The notes: generated from the sequence alone by a model not told the origin. Shown: positions 34,038 through 43,392, counted from the first letter of the stretch. The stretch: 64,000 nucleotides of DNA from Candidatus Latescibacterota bacterium (GCA_022706085.1 JAKJDF010000004.1:1-64000); one strand, 5' to 3'. Numbers and translations are program-made.

Positions 34038-35231
34038 TCAGAACGACCCCGCGCGCCACGGAATCCGTGCGATGCAGATACGGGGCTCTCCGAGGCGATT
34101 CGAGGTGAACACAACGATTTTGCCTTCCCTGTCGAAGCTGGGATGCGCGTGAGCACCACCCCCGTATGTCCGGTGTCCTACCGTCAGCAGTCTCGCGCGC
34201 GATGATTTTCCGCCGAACAACGCGATAACTCCGTGGAAATTGTCCGCAACGACCCAGTTGCCATCGTCACTTCCCGCACAGTGCCCCCAGTTCCGCGTCC
34301 AAAGATCACGTGCCGACACGCCCGGCATCCACGATCCCGCACCGATGATTCTGACAATTCCGGTCCTCGCGTCAAGGACTTTCACGTGGGAGTATTCGCC
34401 GCTCAAGGAATCGGTCTCGAATCCGAACGCGCGCGGGGCACCGCAGAAGAGGATCTGGTCATTCACCCACCACGACTCGTGGGTCACGAGCTCACCGCAA
34501 ACCTGGGCGTACACCGGGTGAGGAATACCCTCGTTCGGATCGACAACCCAGATTCTGTCGGGTCCACCCTCGATGTGCCGGTCGTCGCCACCGGCAAAGC
34601 TGAGGAGATTGGAGGCTGTACGACTCCACTGGAGATGGCCGCCCCATGTCGCAGGTGGCGTTACACGGCACACCTCGCGCACCTGCCCTGTCGATACACT
34701 TATCTGGAAAATTGTCGGCGCAACGTACGCAGAAAGGAAGGTGTCGTTGTAGTTACCGTTGATCTGCAATCCGCCGGGCAACGTCGCAATAACTCGTTCG
34801 GTGGCCAGCACCTGAGACGGACGCTCCCCGGGATTCGCACTTGCGCTGATAGAAAGCGCAATCTCTATAACGTCATTCCCACGCATGGCGAAAATGGAAT
34901 TGCGCCTCGCGGCTACGGTCGCACCTTTCACACGTCCGATCACGACGAGTTCGCCGGTCTGCATGAGATAACCGGTCAACCCGTGTTCGCTTTCGAAGAC
35001 TACCATGGAATTGTCGGGCAGCCACGCGCGCTGGTGGAAATAGAGAACTGTCGATCGGCTGGCGGTGGTCAGATAGGTATAATCCACGAACGTAACGCTG
35101 TCGCGTTCCGTGCGATCCTCTCGTGGCAGTACTGTGAGCACGTACGTGCTGTCCGTTGCGCATGCCGCGCGCGCCAGTAGAGATCCGGAAAACAACAGCG
35201 AATACACGAGGCATCTCACCGTTTCGTTCAT
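34038..35231 (-). CDS. Secreted PL22-like (oligogalacturonate lyase-like) beta-propeller protein 1
   Basis: 397 residues. The signal peptide (MNETVRCLVYSLLFSGSLLA) is followed by a WD/TolB-like propeller. The segments VTHESWWVNDQILFCGAP and GGAHAHPSFDREGKIVVF resemble oligogalacturonate lyase, where the H-x-H-P pair belongs to the metal site. It could therefore be a secreted lyase or a substrate-binding propeller. The ATG at 35231 follows GAGGAAA; an in-frame start at 35261 is possible. It has no sorting tail, unlike its 35262-36797 neighbour, which lies 30 bases upstream. Confidence 0.6.
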   Translation of the reverse strand: MNETVRCLVYSLLFSGSLLARAACATDSTYVLTVLPREDRTERDSVTFVDYTYLTTASRSTVLYFHQRAWLPDNSMVVFESEHGLTGYLMQTGELVVIGRVKGATVAARRNSIFAMRGNDVIEIALSISASANPGERPSQVLATERVIATLPGGLQINGNYNDTFLSAYVAPTIFQISVSTGQVREVCRVTPPATWGGHLQWSRTASNLLSFAGGDDRHIEGGPDRIWVVDPNEGIPHPVYAQVCGELVTHESWWVNDQILFCGAPRAFGFETDSLSGEYSHVKVLDARTGIVRIIGAGSWMPGVSARDLWTRNWGHCAGSDDGNWVVADNFHGVIALFGGKSSRARLLTVGHRTYGGGAHAHPSFDREGKIVVFTSNRLGEPRICIARIPWRAGSF

Positions 35232-35261
35232 TTTTGTTGTTTCCTCACACGCCACGGTCAT

Positions 35262-36797
35262 TCACCGGACGACCACAATCCGTTCCGTGGTTGTCCCACT
35301 GGGTGTTACGAGCCGACACAGGTAAACCCCGGCACCCACATGCCGACCTTTGGAATCGCGGCCCTCCCAACGGGCGGAATGTTCGCCTTGCTGCCTGACG
35401 GCGTCTACAAGTGTGCAGACAAGCTGGCCATTGATCGCATAGATGCTCAGAACTACTCCTTCCGTCCGCGGAACCGAGAACCGTATCACAGTGGCAGGGT
35501 TTGACGGGTTTGGCTCACTCGGAAACAGGACCGGAACTGAAAACGGGACATGATTTCGTCGACGCGGTGGTTCCGCCGCGGGTTCCACGGATGTAATGAT
35601 CGGGGCGGATTCCGCCCGCCATTCGTCAGGGATGCGAGCCACGCATACCCGGGGTTCGCCGAATCGATTGGTGACGAAGACAACCTGTTTTCCGAGCCGG
35701 TCGAAACTCGGGTGGGAATGTTCGCCGCCTCCATACGTGCGGTGCCCCACGGTGAAAAGGCGCGTCCGAGTAGTTTTTCCTTCGGTTAGCGTCAGCACGC
35801 CGCTGAAACTGTCAGCGACAATCCATCGTCCGTCTTCGTCGCCACAGGCGTGGTGGAAGTTGCGTTTCCACAGTTCCGCGTTTTCCTGAGCCGGCAGCCA
35901 CGAGCCTGCTGCGACGATCCGCGAGATTCCCGAGTGAAGGTCCAAAACGTTCACGTGGTGGTACTCGCCTCTTTGCGGGTCGAGTTCGTATCCGGCGGGC
36001 CACGGAGCGCCGCACCACAGGATCTGGTCATTCACCCACCACGACTCATGGGTGACCCACTCGCCCATTGAGGGTACCTGGACGTACACGTTGCGAGGAA
36101 CGCCGTCTGCAGGATTCACCACCCAGAGCCTTGCATCGTCATTGCCTGAATACATGAGGAGTTTCGAAGAGCCACGGCTCCACTGGAGGTGTGAAATGCT
36201 CGAGTTCGCTCTGCAGACCTCGACCATTTCACCATTTGAAACAGAAATCTTGTACACGGAGTAGCGTCTGGGCGTTACGCTTTCGTTGTTTTCGTAGACG
36301 GAAAGAAACGTGTCATCGTAATTTCCGTTGACCTGTGACGTGAACGTGAGCGTTCGGATTGTTCGTTCCGTCGCTTCAACCCGAGAAGGCACGCTCCGCG
36401 GGTCGTGGGATATGGTGATCAACAGTGTAATTTCGACAAGCTTCTTGTCGCGCATGCCAAACACCGAGTTGCGTCTCGCTGCCGCGGTTGCGCCGGTGAC
36501 ATTGCCGATGACGAATCGTTCGCCGGTAGCCTGAATGTATCCCATCAGTCGCTGAGCACTGGTGGGCCCGGTGTAGAGAACAACGGAGTTATCCGAAAGC
36601 CACGAGCGCTGGTGGAAGTACAGATTCGTGGATTTCCCCGAGTCAGCCAGCACCGTATAGTGCACACCCGTGATGGAATCCGACTCGAAGCGATGGGCGG
36701 GAGGCAGAACGGTTAGGATCGCCGCCTGCGACCCGGGGACACGCACCAGAATGCAGACGACGCCCGTCATCACCGCGATCAGAGCTCGCTTGCTCAC
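35262..36797 (-). CDS. Secreted PL22-like beta-propeller protein 2 with T9SS-type tail
   Basis: 511 residues starting at GTG. The signal peptide (MSKRALIAVMTGVVCILVRV) precedes a propeller closely related to the neighbouring 34038-35231 protein: FHQRSWLSDNSVVLYTG, VTHESWWVNDQILWCGAPW and GHRTYGGGEHSHPSFDRLGK are shared. The C-terminal 85 residues are an FlgD-like sorting domain (EPNPSNPATVIRFSVP, SARWEGRDSKGRHVGAGVYL, TTERIVVVR). The pair probably arose by tandem duplication with gain or loss of the tail. Function is probably extracellular polysaccharide binding or cleavage. Confidence 0.65.
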   Translation of the reverse strand: MSKRALIAVMTGVVCILVRVPGSQAAILTVLPPAHRFESDSITGVHYTVLADSGKSTNLYFHQRSWLSDNSVVLYTGPTSAQRLMGYIQATGERFVIGNVTGATAAARRNSVFGMRDKKLVEITLLITISHDPRSVPSRVEATERTIRTLTFTSQVNGNYDDTFLSVYENNESVTPRRYSVYKISVSNGEMVEVCRANSSISHLQWSRGSSKLLMYSGNDDARLWVVNPADGVPRNVYVQVPSMGEWVTHESWWVNDQILWCGAPWPAGYELDPQRGEYHHVNVLDLHSGISRIVAAGSWLPAQENAELWKRNFHHACGDEDGRWIVADSFSGVLTLTEGKTTRTRLFTVGHRTYGGGEHSHPSFDRLGKQVVFVTNRFGEPRVCVARIPDEWRAESAPIITSVEPAAEPPRRRNHVPFSVPVLFPSEPNPSNPATVIRFSVPRTEGVVLSIYAINGQLVCTLVDAVRQQGEHSARWEGRDSKGRHVGAGVYLCRLVTPSGTTTERIVVVR

Positions 36798-36892
36798 GTC
36801 TTATACCCCCTGTCACAAGGAACCGGATTCTGAACGCCACGTTGCAAGCGACCGGTTCGACCGCGGGGTCACCTGCGCTGTGGCACCCGTCG

Positions 36893-37858
36893 CTACCCCA
36901 ACCGCCGCCTTTTGTCCAGGCATGAAGACAGCGCGAGATCAAGTGGAGAGGACGTGAAAAGACGGTGGTAGTCCACGTGAATTTCCCCGCACGCCTTTTC
37001 CACCGTACGCAGATACCTGCCCATGTGTTGCCGGTAGATGTGGGCAACTGACCAGGTATCCACCAGCAAACCGGGTTCCCCTTCGAGACCGGAAAACTCC
37101 ACGGGACCTGAGAATCCGAAATCCACTTCGTCGCGGTGCAGTACATGGAACACCAGCACGTCATGCCCCTGGTGTCGGAAGTGTTTCAGCGCGTTCACCC
37201 ACCGGTCCACCATGGCATCCGCAAGTGTGACACCCGCGGCAGGCACAACCACACCGGCGGGAAGCAGCATATCACTGATGAGTATGATCAAGCTTCTCCT
37301 GCGTACCCGTTCCGCCAGGGCGTGAAGTGCGGAGGAGGGATCGGTGGGGTTCTCTGCGGGGAATCGGTCCATTTCAGCAAGGAGGGCATCGCGATGACCC
37401 GGCGCAGAACGGGCGGGCAGCCAACGTCGCACGTCGTGGTCAAACAGCGCCAAGCCGACGGCGTCTCTCTGAGAGAGTAGCAAATGAGCCACCGAAGCGG
37501 CCACCATGCGGGCATAATCCCATTTGCTGAAGCCATCGCTTGCATACGCCATGGTACCTGAACGGTCCAGAAGCAGGTACGCCTGGAGATTCGTATCCTC
37601 TTCGTATCGTTTCAGGTAGAGCCGCTGAGTTTTCGCGTAGACCTTCCAGTCAAGGTGTCGGATCGGATCGCCGGATATGTACTGGCGATGGTCGGAGAAC
37701 TCGGCAGAAAAGCCGTGAAATGGGCTTCTGTGGAGCCCCGCCATAAACCCTTCAACGGCGAACCGGGCGACCAGATCGAGACTCTTCAGACGCGCCAACG
37801 TCTGCGGATCAAGGAACCTCCGGTACTGGTCTGCAGCTCGATTGCTCTCGACGTTCAT
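36893..37858 (-). CDS. DUF58 (von Willebrand-like) protein
   Basis: 321 residues. The DUF58 core is clear: DHRQYISGDPIRHLDWKVYA, LYLKRYEEDTNLQAYLLLD and RSGTMAY, the last forming a MIDAS-like Asp-x-Ser. These proteins pair with MoxR ATPases in metal-dependent or chaperone-like assembly. No signal or membrane segment is visible. The ATG at 37858 overlaps the moxR-like stop in an ATGA (4 bases), indicating translational coupling. It is the third gene of the hisS/propeller/moxR/DUF58 group. Confidence 0.85.
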   Translation of the reverse strand: MNVESNRAADQYRRFLDPQTLARLKSLDLVARFAVEGFMAGLHRSPFHGFSAEFSDHRQYISGDPIRHLDWKVYAKTQRLYLKRYEEDTNLQAYLLLDRSGTMAYASDGFSKWDYARMVAASVAHLLLSQRDAVGLALFDHDVRRWLPARSAPGHRDALLAEMDRFPAENPTDPSSALHALAERVRRRSLIILISDMLLPAGVVVPAAGVTLADAMVDRWVNALKHFRHQGHDVLVFHVLHRDEVDFGFSGPVEFSGLEGEPGLLVDTWSVAHIYRQHMGRYLRTVEKACGEIHVDYHRLFTSSPLDLALSSCLDKRRRLG

Positions 37859-38838
37859 GCGGATTCCAGCAGACGCGCAATGATGTCCGGTGTTTTCACG
37901 CCCGCCGCCTCTGCGTTGAAGTTCGTGACGATGCGGTGTCGCAGAACGGGAAGCGCCAGCGCGTCGACATCCTCCGGAGCGGGAGTTTTGCGCCCTTCCA
38001 GCAAGGCTTTCGATTTGGCGGCCAGGATGAGGTACTGACTTGCCCTCGGCCCGGCGCCCCACAACACAAAATCCCTCACAAAATCGGGGCTGCCTTCGAC
38101 CGGACGGGTGCGTCGCACGAGGTTCACCGCCCGCAGTACCACGTTCCCATCCGCGGGAACTCTGCGGACGAGAGCCTGTGCTTCGATGATTTCGTCGCGT
38201 TCAAGTACCGTGGATACCCTTCCGGAATCCTCCCCGGTTGTAATACGGACAACCTTGACTTCCTCGTCGGCCGAAGGGTAATCAACCCACAACATGAACA
38301 TGAAACGGTCCAGTTGCGCCTCTGGAAGAGGATAGGTTCCCTCCTGCTCAATAGGATTCTGTGTCGCGAGGACGTAGAATGGCTCCCCGAGCCTGTACGT
38401 CTGCCCGCCACTCGTTACGTGATGTTCCTGCATGGCTTCGAGAAGTGCTGACTGCGTTCGTGGCGGAGCACGATTGATTTCGTCTGCGAGGAGCACATTC
38501 GTGAACACCGGTCCGCGCACGAATCGGAAGCTCCTCTGGCCTGACCCGGACGTCTCATCCAGAATCTCGCTCCCCGTGATGTCTGAGGGCATCAGATCGG
38601 GAGTGAACTGGACTCGATTGAACGCAAGGTCAAGAGCCTGTGCAAATGAACGAACCATCAAAGTTTTTGCGAGCCCAGGCACGCCAACGATGAGGCAATG
38701 CCCTCCAGAAAGCAGACCGATAAGGAGGTGGTCAATCACTGCTTTCTGCCCGACGATGACGTTCGCGAGTTCTGTCCTCACCCGTTCGAGCTTCGGCTGA
38801 AGATCGTCAAACAACTGGAGATCATCCATTTTGGACAT
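37855..38838 (-). CDS. MoxR-family AAA+ ATPase
   Basis: 327 residues. Walker A is GVPGLAKT (52-59) and Walker B is LLADEINRAPP (from about 117). The MoxR signatures LLEAMQEHHVT and VLATQNPIEQEGTYPLPEAQLDRF-type sensor region are present. It probably acts as a chaperone that activates partners, with the coupled DUF58 protein as its usual partner. The ATG at 38838 overlaps the upstream gene stop as TGATG, with AGGAAG before it; ATG at 38829 is an alternative. Confidence 0.9.
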   Translation of the reverse strand: MSKMDDLQLFDDLQPKLERVRTELANVIVGQKAVIDHLLIGLLSGGHCLIVGVPGLAKTLMVRSFAQALDLAFNRVQFTPDLMPSDITGSEILDETSGSGQRSFRFVRGPVFTNVLLADEINRAPPRTQSALLEAMQEHHVTSGGQTYRLGEPFYVLATQNPIEQEGTYPLPEAQLDRFMFMLWVDYPSADEEVKVVRITTGEDSGRVSTVLERDEIIEAQALVRRVPADGNVVLRAVNLVRRTRPVEGSPDFVRDFVLWGAGPRASQYLILAAKSKALLEGRKTPAPEDVDALALPVLRHRIVTNFNAEAAGVKTPDIIARLLESA

Positions 38839-40022
38839 CACTTCCTGTTCCCGACACTGTCGTTCCCCAGTTCGCAACGGACCCGGGATTCCATTCGACC
38901 GGCTTTCGTCGCACCATTCCCGGTGCCGAGGCGTCTGCGCACGTCTCCCGGGATTTCAACAACAAACACCTGTGGTATGGACCGGTCATCCGAAAATGTG
39001 AACACGGCACGCGAACCATCGTGCGAAAGATTCGGGTGAGGGTGGGCGAGTGGCTTGTCTACTTTGTCCGCGCCGTCTGGCAGAGGAGGCCTGCAAAGCA
39101 ATTCTGTTTTGCCCGTGGTCACATTGACAAGCCAGATCCCTTCGTACGGGAAGTTTGTATCCGCGATGATCCAGTCCCCGTTGTACGATGAGCCTGAATG
39201 CCAGAAATAGGGGCCTGGGGAAGGAATGATCTCCGGTTCAGTTGCATCCCGTTCCATTATCGCGATGCCGCGCCCCGGCCATTGCAGTGTTCCCTGGAAT
39301 TTGCCGGTAGTCCCGAGCCAGTAGGAATGCGCAATCCCGTGCTGCCCTTTGGGAAACCTTACTTCGATTTTTTCGAGTGTTTCGGCGTGGCGGAATTCCT
39401 CGGTTTTCAGGAAGTTGCGTCCGCCGTTTTCATTGATTCCATCCCGGTACTCATACACATTGAAACTGATTTCCGGTCCGGCCGGGTTCGCTTTCGGGTG
39501 GCCAGTGTTGTCGCACCGGATCACTTCGGTGAATTGACCTGTTTCGAGGTCCCACCTCCCTATGGCGGCGTTCGAATCGCTCCTGAGTTCCGCGAAATAA
39601 TAACGCCCCAGAGAGAGCATTCCATGCGTTGCGCAGTGGGGACGGAGCTCTCCAGTCTGCAACGGCGCTATGATTTCGTCTTTCGCGGTACGGATTTCCG
39701 TTCTGTGCACGGCACCGTCCTGAATGTAAAACGCTGCCGAACCATCCCCCGCCATGACCACATTCGATACCGCTGAATCCCCGGATATCTGGACTATATC
39801 CTTTCCGTCCGAACTCGCGCGGAAAAGGTTAATCGGAGCTCCGGTTTGGGTGGAACGGGCGGACAGAAAGATCATCCAACCGTTGTCCGGTGTGAACGTA
39901 ACCGTTTCATAGTGCATGTGCACACTTGGCGTGAACATGCTCGTGACCTGGACCACCGGAATCCCGGTCACACCATCCAATCTCAGGATTCGCTCGGTGC
40001 CGCAGTATTGGCCGCGTGGCAT
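38838..40022 (-). CDS. PL22-like beta-propeller protein 3 (cytoplasmic)
   Basis: 394 residues. Propeller strands open with MHYETVTFTPDNGWMIFLSA and INLFRASSDGKDIVQIS, then YFWHSGSSYNGDWIIADTNF and LAHPHPNLSHDGSRAVFTFS. The H-x-H-P near the end recalls the metal site of oligogalacturonate lyases. No signal peptide is evident, unlike the two propeller neighbours at 34038-36797. The ATG has GGAG at 8-base spacing. It starts 12 bases after hisS and ends overlapping moxR, so hisS, this gene, moxR and DUF58 look like one transcript, an unusual combination. Confidence 0.65.
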   Translation of the reverse strand: MPRGQYCGTERILRLDGVTGIPVVQVTSMFTPSVHMHYETVTFTPDNGWMIFLSARSTQTGAPINLFRASSDGKDIVQISGDSAVSNVVMAGDGSAAFYIQDGAVHRTEIRTAKDEIIAPLQTGELRPHCATHGMLSLGRYYFAELRSDSNAAIGRWDLETGQFTEVIRCDNTGHPKANPAGPEISFNVYEYRDGINENGGRNFLKTEEFRHAETLEKIEVRFPKGQHGIAHSYWLGTTGKFQGTLQWPGRGIAIMERDATEPEIIPSPGPYFWHSGSSYNGDWIIADTNFPYEGIWLVNVTTGKTELLCRPPLPDGADKVDKPLAHPHPNLSHDGSRAVFTFSDDRSIPQVFVVEIPGDVRRRLGTGNGATKAGRMESRVRCELGNDSVGNRK

Positions 40023-40034
40023 GGGGGAACTCCG

Positions 40035-41378
40035 TCAGGAGCGATGATCGTCGCGTTGGTCGAGAACACGAGCCGCCACCGCTTCGATGGTTGCAAAAGA
40101 CCTCTGCTCGCCGCTCTCCATGTCCCGGAGCGTCATTGTCCCGTTTTCCGCTTCGTCGGGGCCGATTATCAGCGCGAAGGGTATGTGCTGCTTGTTCGCA
40201 TATTTGAGTTGCCTGCGCAGTGCTCCCCCTTCCACCGCCACCTCTGCCGCCACACCGAGGGAACGGAGCCTGGTCGCGGCCTGCAGCGATTGCGGTGTCG
40301 TCGATTCACTGAATACCGTCACCAGCACCTGTGAAACCGTCGCCGCCTGAGGAATTCTGCCTGTCTCCTTGAGCCCTGAGAAGAGGCGGTCAATCCCGAC
40401 TGAAATTCCTACCGCCGGGACATCCTGGCCCGAAAATATCGAAACAAGACCGTCATAACGCCCGCCGCTCATAACGCTCCCCAAGGCCGGAAGATCGAGC
40501 AAGAACGTCTCGTACACGGTGCCCGTGTAGTAATCAAGTCCACGGGCTATGCTCAAGTCCAGCTCGACGGTGCCTTCCGGGATTCCGGCTGCGCCGGTGC
40601 ACCGGATTATTGTCTCGAGGGACTCAATGCCGGAATGCGCTTCCGGGGTGTTCGCGAAGAATTGCCGCAGCTGGGCCAATATGGCCTCGTTGCTTCCTTT
40701 CAGTGAGAGATACTCGAATACGGTCCCGATCTGCTTTGAATTCAGTCCGGCATCCGAAGAAAGGAGGGTACGAACCGCCTCTTCTCCTTGCGACGGCAAC
40801 TTGTCAATGGTACGGGCAATGGCGCGACTTTGTGCGCCATCGGCAACCCCGAGTTTCGACGAGAGTCCCTCCAGCAATTTCCTGTTGGAGACATGGATGG
40901 AGAATTTCTCGATACCGAGGGCCGTCATTACGTCGTAATCTACCTGAATGCACTCGTATTCCGCGAGTGGACCGGCTGCACCGACAATGTCCACGTCACA
41001 TTGATAGAACTCCCTGAAGCGACCATGACCGGGGCGTTCGGCGCGCCAGACCGGGGCTATCTGGTATCGCTTGAAGGGCACGGGCAGGTTACCGTACTGC
41101 GCCGCCACGCGAGCCAACGAGAGCGTAAGGTCATACCTCAGGCTCACGTCTCGACCACCGTTGTCGGTGAATCGGAAGAGAAGCTTTTCGGCGTCTGCAC
41201 CGTATTTCCCAAGCAGTACCTCAGAGTATTCGAGCGCGGGCGTGCCAAGTGGCGCAAAGCCGTGCCGTTCAAACACTGCCGTGATCGTGTTGATCATCCG
41301 CTGACGGGGGATCATTTCTTCGGGGAGGTAATCGCGGAATCCCCTCAACACACGGGGCTCGATCAATGCAGGCGCCAT
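40035..41378 (-). CDS. hisS: Histidyl-tRNA synthetase
   Basis: 447 residues, the usual class II HisRS length. Motif regions include LRGFRDYLPEEMIPRQRMI, RYDLTLSLARVAAQY, FREFYQCDVDIVG and the histidine-specific RGLDYYTGTVYE, with a C-terminal anticodon-binding domain. The ATG at 41378 is chosen because MAPALIEPRVLRGFRDYLP matches the family start; GGAG lies 12 bases upstream. It charges tRNA-His and is probably the first gene of the operon with the propeller, moxR and DUF58 genes. It is divergent from the CNB-DUF4388 gene. Confidence 0.95.
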   Translation of the reverse strand: MAPALIEPRVLRGFRDYLPEEMIPRQRMINTITAVFERHGFAPLGTPALEYSEVLLGKYGADAEKLLFRFTDNGGRDVSLRYDLTLSLARVAAQYGNLPVPFKRYQIAPVWRAERPGHGRFREFYQCDVDIVGAAGPLAEYECIQVDYDVMTALGIEKFSIHVSNRKLLEGLSSKLGVADGAQSRAIARTIDKLPSQGEEAVRTLLSSDAGLNSKQIGTVFEYLSLKGSNEAILAQLRQFFANTPEAHSGIESLETIIRCTGAAGIPEGTVELDLSIARGLDYYTGTVYETFLLDLPALGSVMSGGRYDGLVSIFSGQDVPAVGISVGIDRLFSGLKETGRIPQAATVSQVLVTVFSESTTPQSLQAATRLRSLGVAAEVAVEGGALRRQLKYANKQHIPFALIIGPDEAENGTMTLRDMESGEQRSFATIEAVAARVLDQRDDHRS

Positions 41379-41626
41379 AGGTATGCTTGCTCCGGTTGAC
41401 TGCAATTTGTGAAGGCGAATGCGTGTGAACCTAAAAATCGTTCCCCGCGCGCATCGGGGCAATCCGCCACTGGCTTGGGTCAGACCTTATCCCGGGTTTG
41501 GACCACCGCACTTTGATCCCAGTGGCTGTTTTTGTATCGTTGGCTCTGGATTGCAGAAAAGGGAGGTTCTCGCACCGGTCAGTTCAGAACTTGACGTACA
41601 CGGAAACGTCACGGAGGAAGTACACC

Positions 41627-41926
41627 ATGGCGACTCAAGAGGAAAACCCTGCGGACGGTCAGGTTGGGGCTGTGCTCGAATCCCTGGGCCTCATCGTTCA
41701 GGACCAGCGGCGGATCAACATCCTCCTGTCGCGCCTGGTGCACGATATGGACAAACGCGTGCAGGCGCTCGAAGACGGCGGAGGGATCCCCGCGGGGCGG
41801 GGCCAGTGTGCAGATAGGGAAAGACATACCCGCCTACCCGCCGAGCGATTTCGAGTTCCTCAAACGGACGACGGTATTCGGCTCGTTGAGCGACGATGCG
41901 TTACGGGTGCTGCTTCACAAGGGTGA
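41627..41926 (+). CDS. Small helical N-terminal frame, possibly 5' part of the CNB-DUF4388 gene
   Basis: The ATG at 41627 has an excellent GGAGG. It encodes about 53 plausible residues, a helical segment (VLESLGLIVQDQRRINILLS, then RLVHDMDKRVQALEDGGG), after which the frame becomes a shadow of the next gene. The stretch ATCCCCGCGGGGCGGGG at the junction is a likely place for an indel. Removal of one base would join this to the CNB-DUF4388 frame. If it is a separate gene, it would overlap that one by 119 bases, which is unusual. Confidence 0.45.
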   Translation: MATQEENPADGQVGAVLESLGLIVQDQRRINILLSRLVHDMDKRVQALEDGGGIPAGRGQCADRERHTRLPAERFRVPQTDDGIRLVERRCVTGAASQG

Positions 41927-42830
41927 GGTGAAAACGGTGCCGAAGGGGTATGTTGTTTTCGAAACAGGCAAGCCCGCAGACACCCTCTGGGTAATCAAAA
42001 AAGGCGTGGTGGAGATAAGCAGGGTTGTTGACGGGGCTCTGAAAACCGTTGCCTATTTCACCGATTCTGAGACAATCGGCGAGATGCGTATTATCACGCG
42101 ATCCCCGCACCGTTCGAACGGACGGGCTCCGGGCGGAGGGGAGATCTTTTTCCTTACGCGCGATCAGCTCCTCGAATGCATGGAGCTTGTTCCGGAAATC
42201 GCGCTTCGCATGTGCGAGATGTACGCCCACAAGCTGGAAGGCACGGTGACCACGCTCCGTACGCACGAGCAGAAACAGCGGCAACTTGAGGGCAATCTGG
42301 AGTACTTCGACCTTGCGACCGTCATTCAGACTCTGCTCAGCACCGACCAGCGCACCGGTATACTTTTTGTCAGTGATGACAAGCAGCAACCGGTCGCCGA
42401 ATTGTTCATCGACCAGGGACACGTCAAACGGGCTTCGGTGGGAGCTTTGACAGGGGAGGAAGCATTCTACCAGCTCTTCCTGAGGGAGCTGAAACGCGGC
42501 AACTTCTTCTTCAAGGAAGACGTTGACCCGGCTGCCGAAACGGCGGAAATCGACATTCCCGGCATGAGCCTTCTGATGGAAGCCGCCCGATTGCAGGACG
42601 AGTTGAGTGCGATCAAATCCGAGGTCATTACCGACCCGGACAAAGTGTACCAGCAAACTTCCCGCGCGTTTGAGTGGCAGGATGACGAGACAAAAGCATT
42701 GGCGGAAGTCGTCCGGAGAGCGGTTGGAAATGGTCTCAGCGTGAGGCAGATCGTAGAGGAAATCCCCCGCAACGAATACACAGTGTACAGCCTGTTGCAA
42801 CAATTGATCCAGAACGGGCAGATCGGTTGA
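41808..42830 (+). CDS. Cyclic-nucleotide-binding domain plus DUF4388 protein
   Basis: 340 residues from a GTG at 41808; the true start may be 41627 through a frameshift. Residues of about 10-125 are a cNMP-binding/CAP-like sensor domain (FGSLSDDALRVLLHKGEV, GYVVFETGKPADTLWVIKKG, ETIGEMRII). A helix precedes a DUF4388 (PATAN) domain, LEGNLEYFDLATVIQTLLS through FIDQGHVKRASVG and GEEAFYQLFLRELKRGNFFF. The C-terminal 70 residues are a helical domain. No HTH is obvious, so it is more likely a signalling adaptor than a Crp-type repressor. It lies 67 bases before nrfH and could serve nitrite respiration, which is unproven. Confidence 0.75.
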   Translation: MQIGKDIPAYPPSDFEFLKRTTVFGSLSDDALRVLLHKGEVKTVPKGYVVFETGKPADTLWVIKKGVVEISRVVDGALKTVAYFTDSETIGEMRIITRSPHRSNGRAPGGGEIFFLTRDQLLECMELVPEIALRMCEMYAHKLEGTVTTLRTHEQKQRQLEGNLEYFDLATVIQTLLSTDQRTGILFVSDDKQQPVAELFIDQGHVKRASVGALTGEEAFYQLFLRELKRGNFFFKEDVDPAAETAEIDIPGMSLLMEAARLQDELSAIKSEVITDPDKVYQQTSRAFEWQDDETKALAEVVRRAVGNGLSVRQIVEEIPRNEYTVYSLLQQLIQNGQIG

Positions 42831-42897
42831 CGTTCGTCATTTCACCAGGACGACCTGCGTTCCCGCTCGGTGTGTCCGCAACCCTTCGGATGCCGGC

Positions 42898-43362
42898 ATG
42901 GACTACACGCGCACCGCTCGCTGGATGTCTGTCTTTGCAATCGTGTTGCTCGGAATAGGTATCGGGGCGGGGGCGTACACTCTGGTATATGCCAGAGGTG
43001 CGTCGTACCTCCTCGACGACCCGCAAGTGTGCGTCAACTGCCATGTAATGCGCGAGCAGTTCGACGGGTGGGAAAAGTCCTCTCATCATGCCGTGGCCAC
43101 ATGCAATGACTGCCATGTTGCGCATGGGCCCATCTCCAAGTGGCTCACGAAGGCAGAAAACGGGTTCCACCACTCCGTGGCCTTCACGTTTCAGAATTTC
43201 CACGAACCCATCCAGATCCGCGAATCCAGTTCGCTCTTGCTCCAGAGCAATTGCGTGCGATGCCACGCGGACATCACCGACGCTATCACGTGGAACCATC
43301 CGAAAACTCGCGATCGTTGTGTCCGTTGCCACGATGCTGTAGGCCATGGTCCGAGTCGATGA
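42898..43362 (+). CDS. nrfH: Cytochrome c nitrite reductase small subunit NrfH
   Basis: 154 residues. An N-terminal membrane anchor (MSVFAIVLLGIGIGAGAYTL) precedes four CxxCH heme sites: 45-49, 69-73, 119-123 and 141-145. The first is in CVNCHVM, the CxxCHxM signature whose Met ligates heme 1 in NrfH. It takes electrons from menaquinol and passes them to NrfA. It is 30 bases upstream of nrfA. Confidence 0.92.
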   Translation: MDYTRTARWMSVFAIVLLGIGIGAGAYTLVYARGASYLLDDPQVCVNCHVMREQFDGWEKSSHHAVATCNDCHVAHGPISKWLTKAENGFHHSVAFTFQNFHEPIQIRESSSLLLQSNCVRCHADITDAITWNHPKTRDRCVRCHDAVGHGPSR

Positions 43363-43392
43363 GCTTTTGTACCCCAGTCAGTGAGGGATGTC

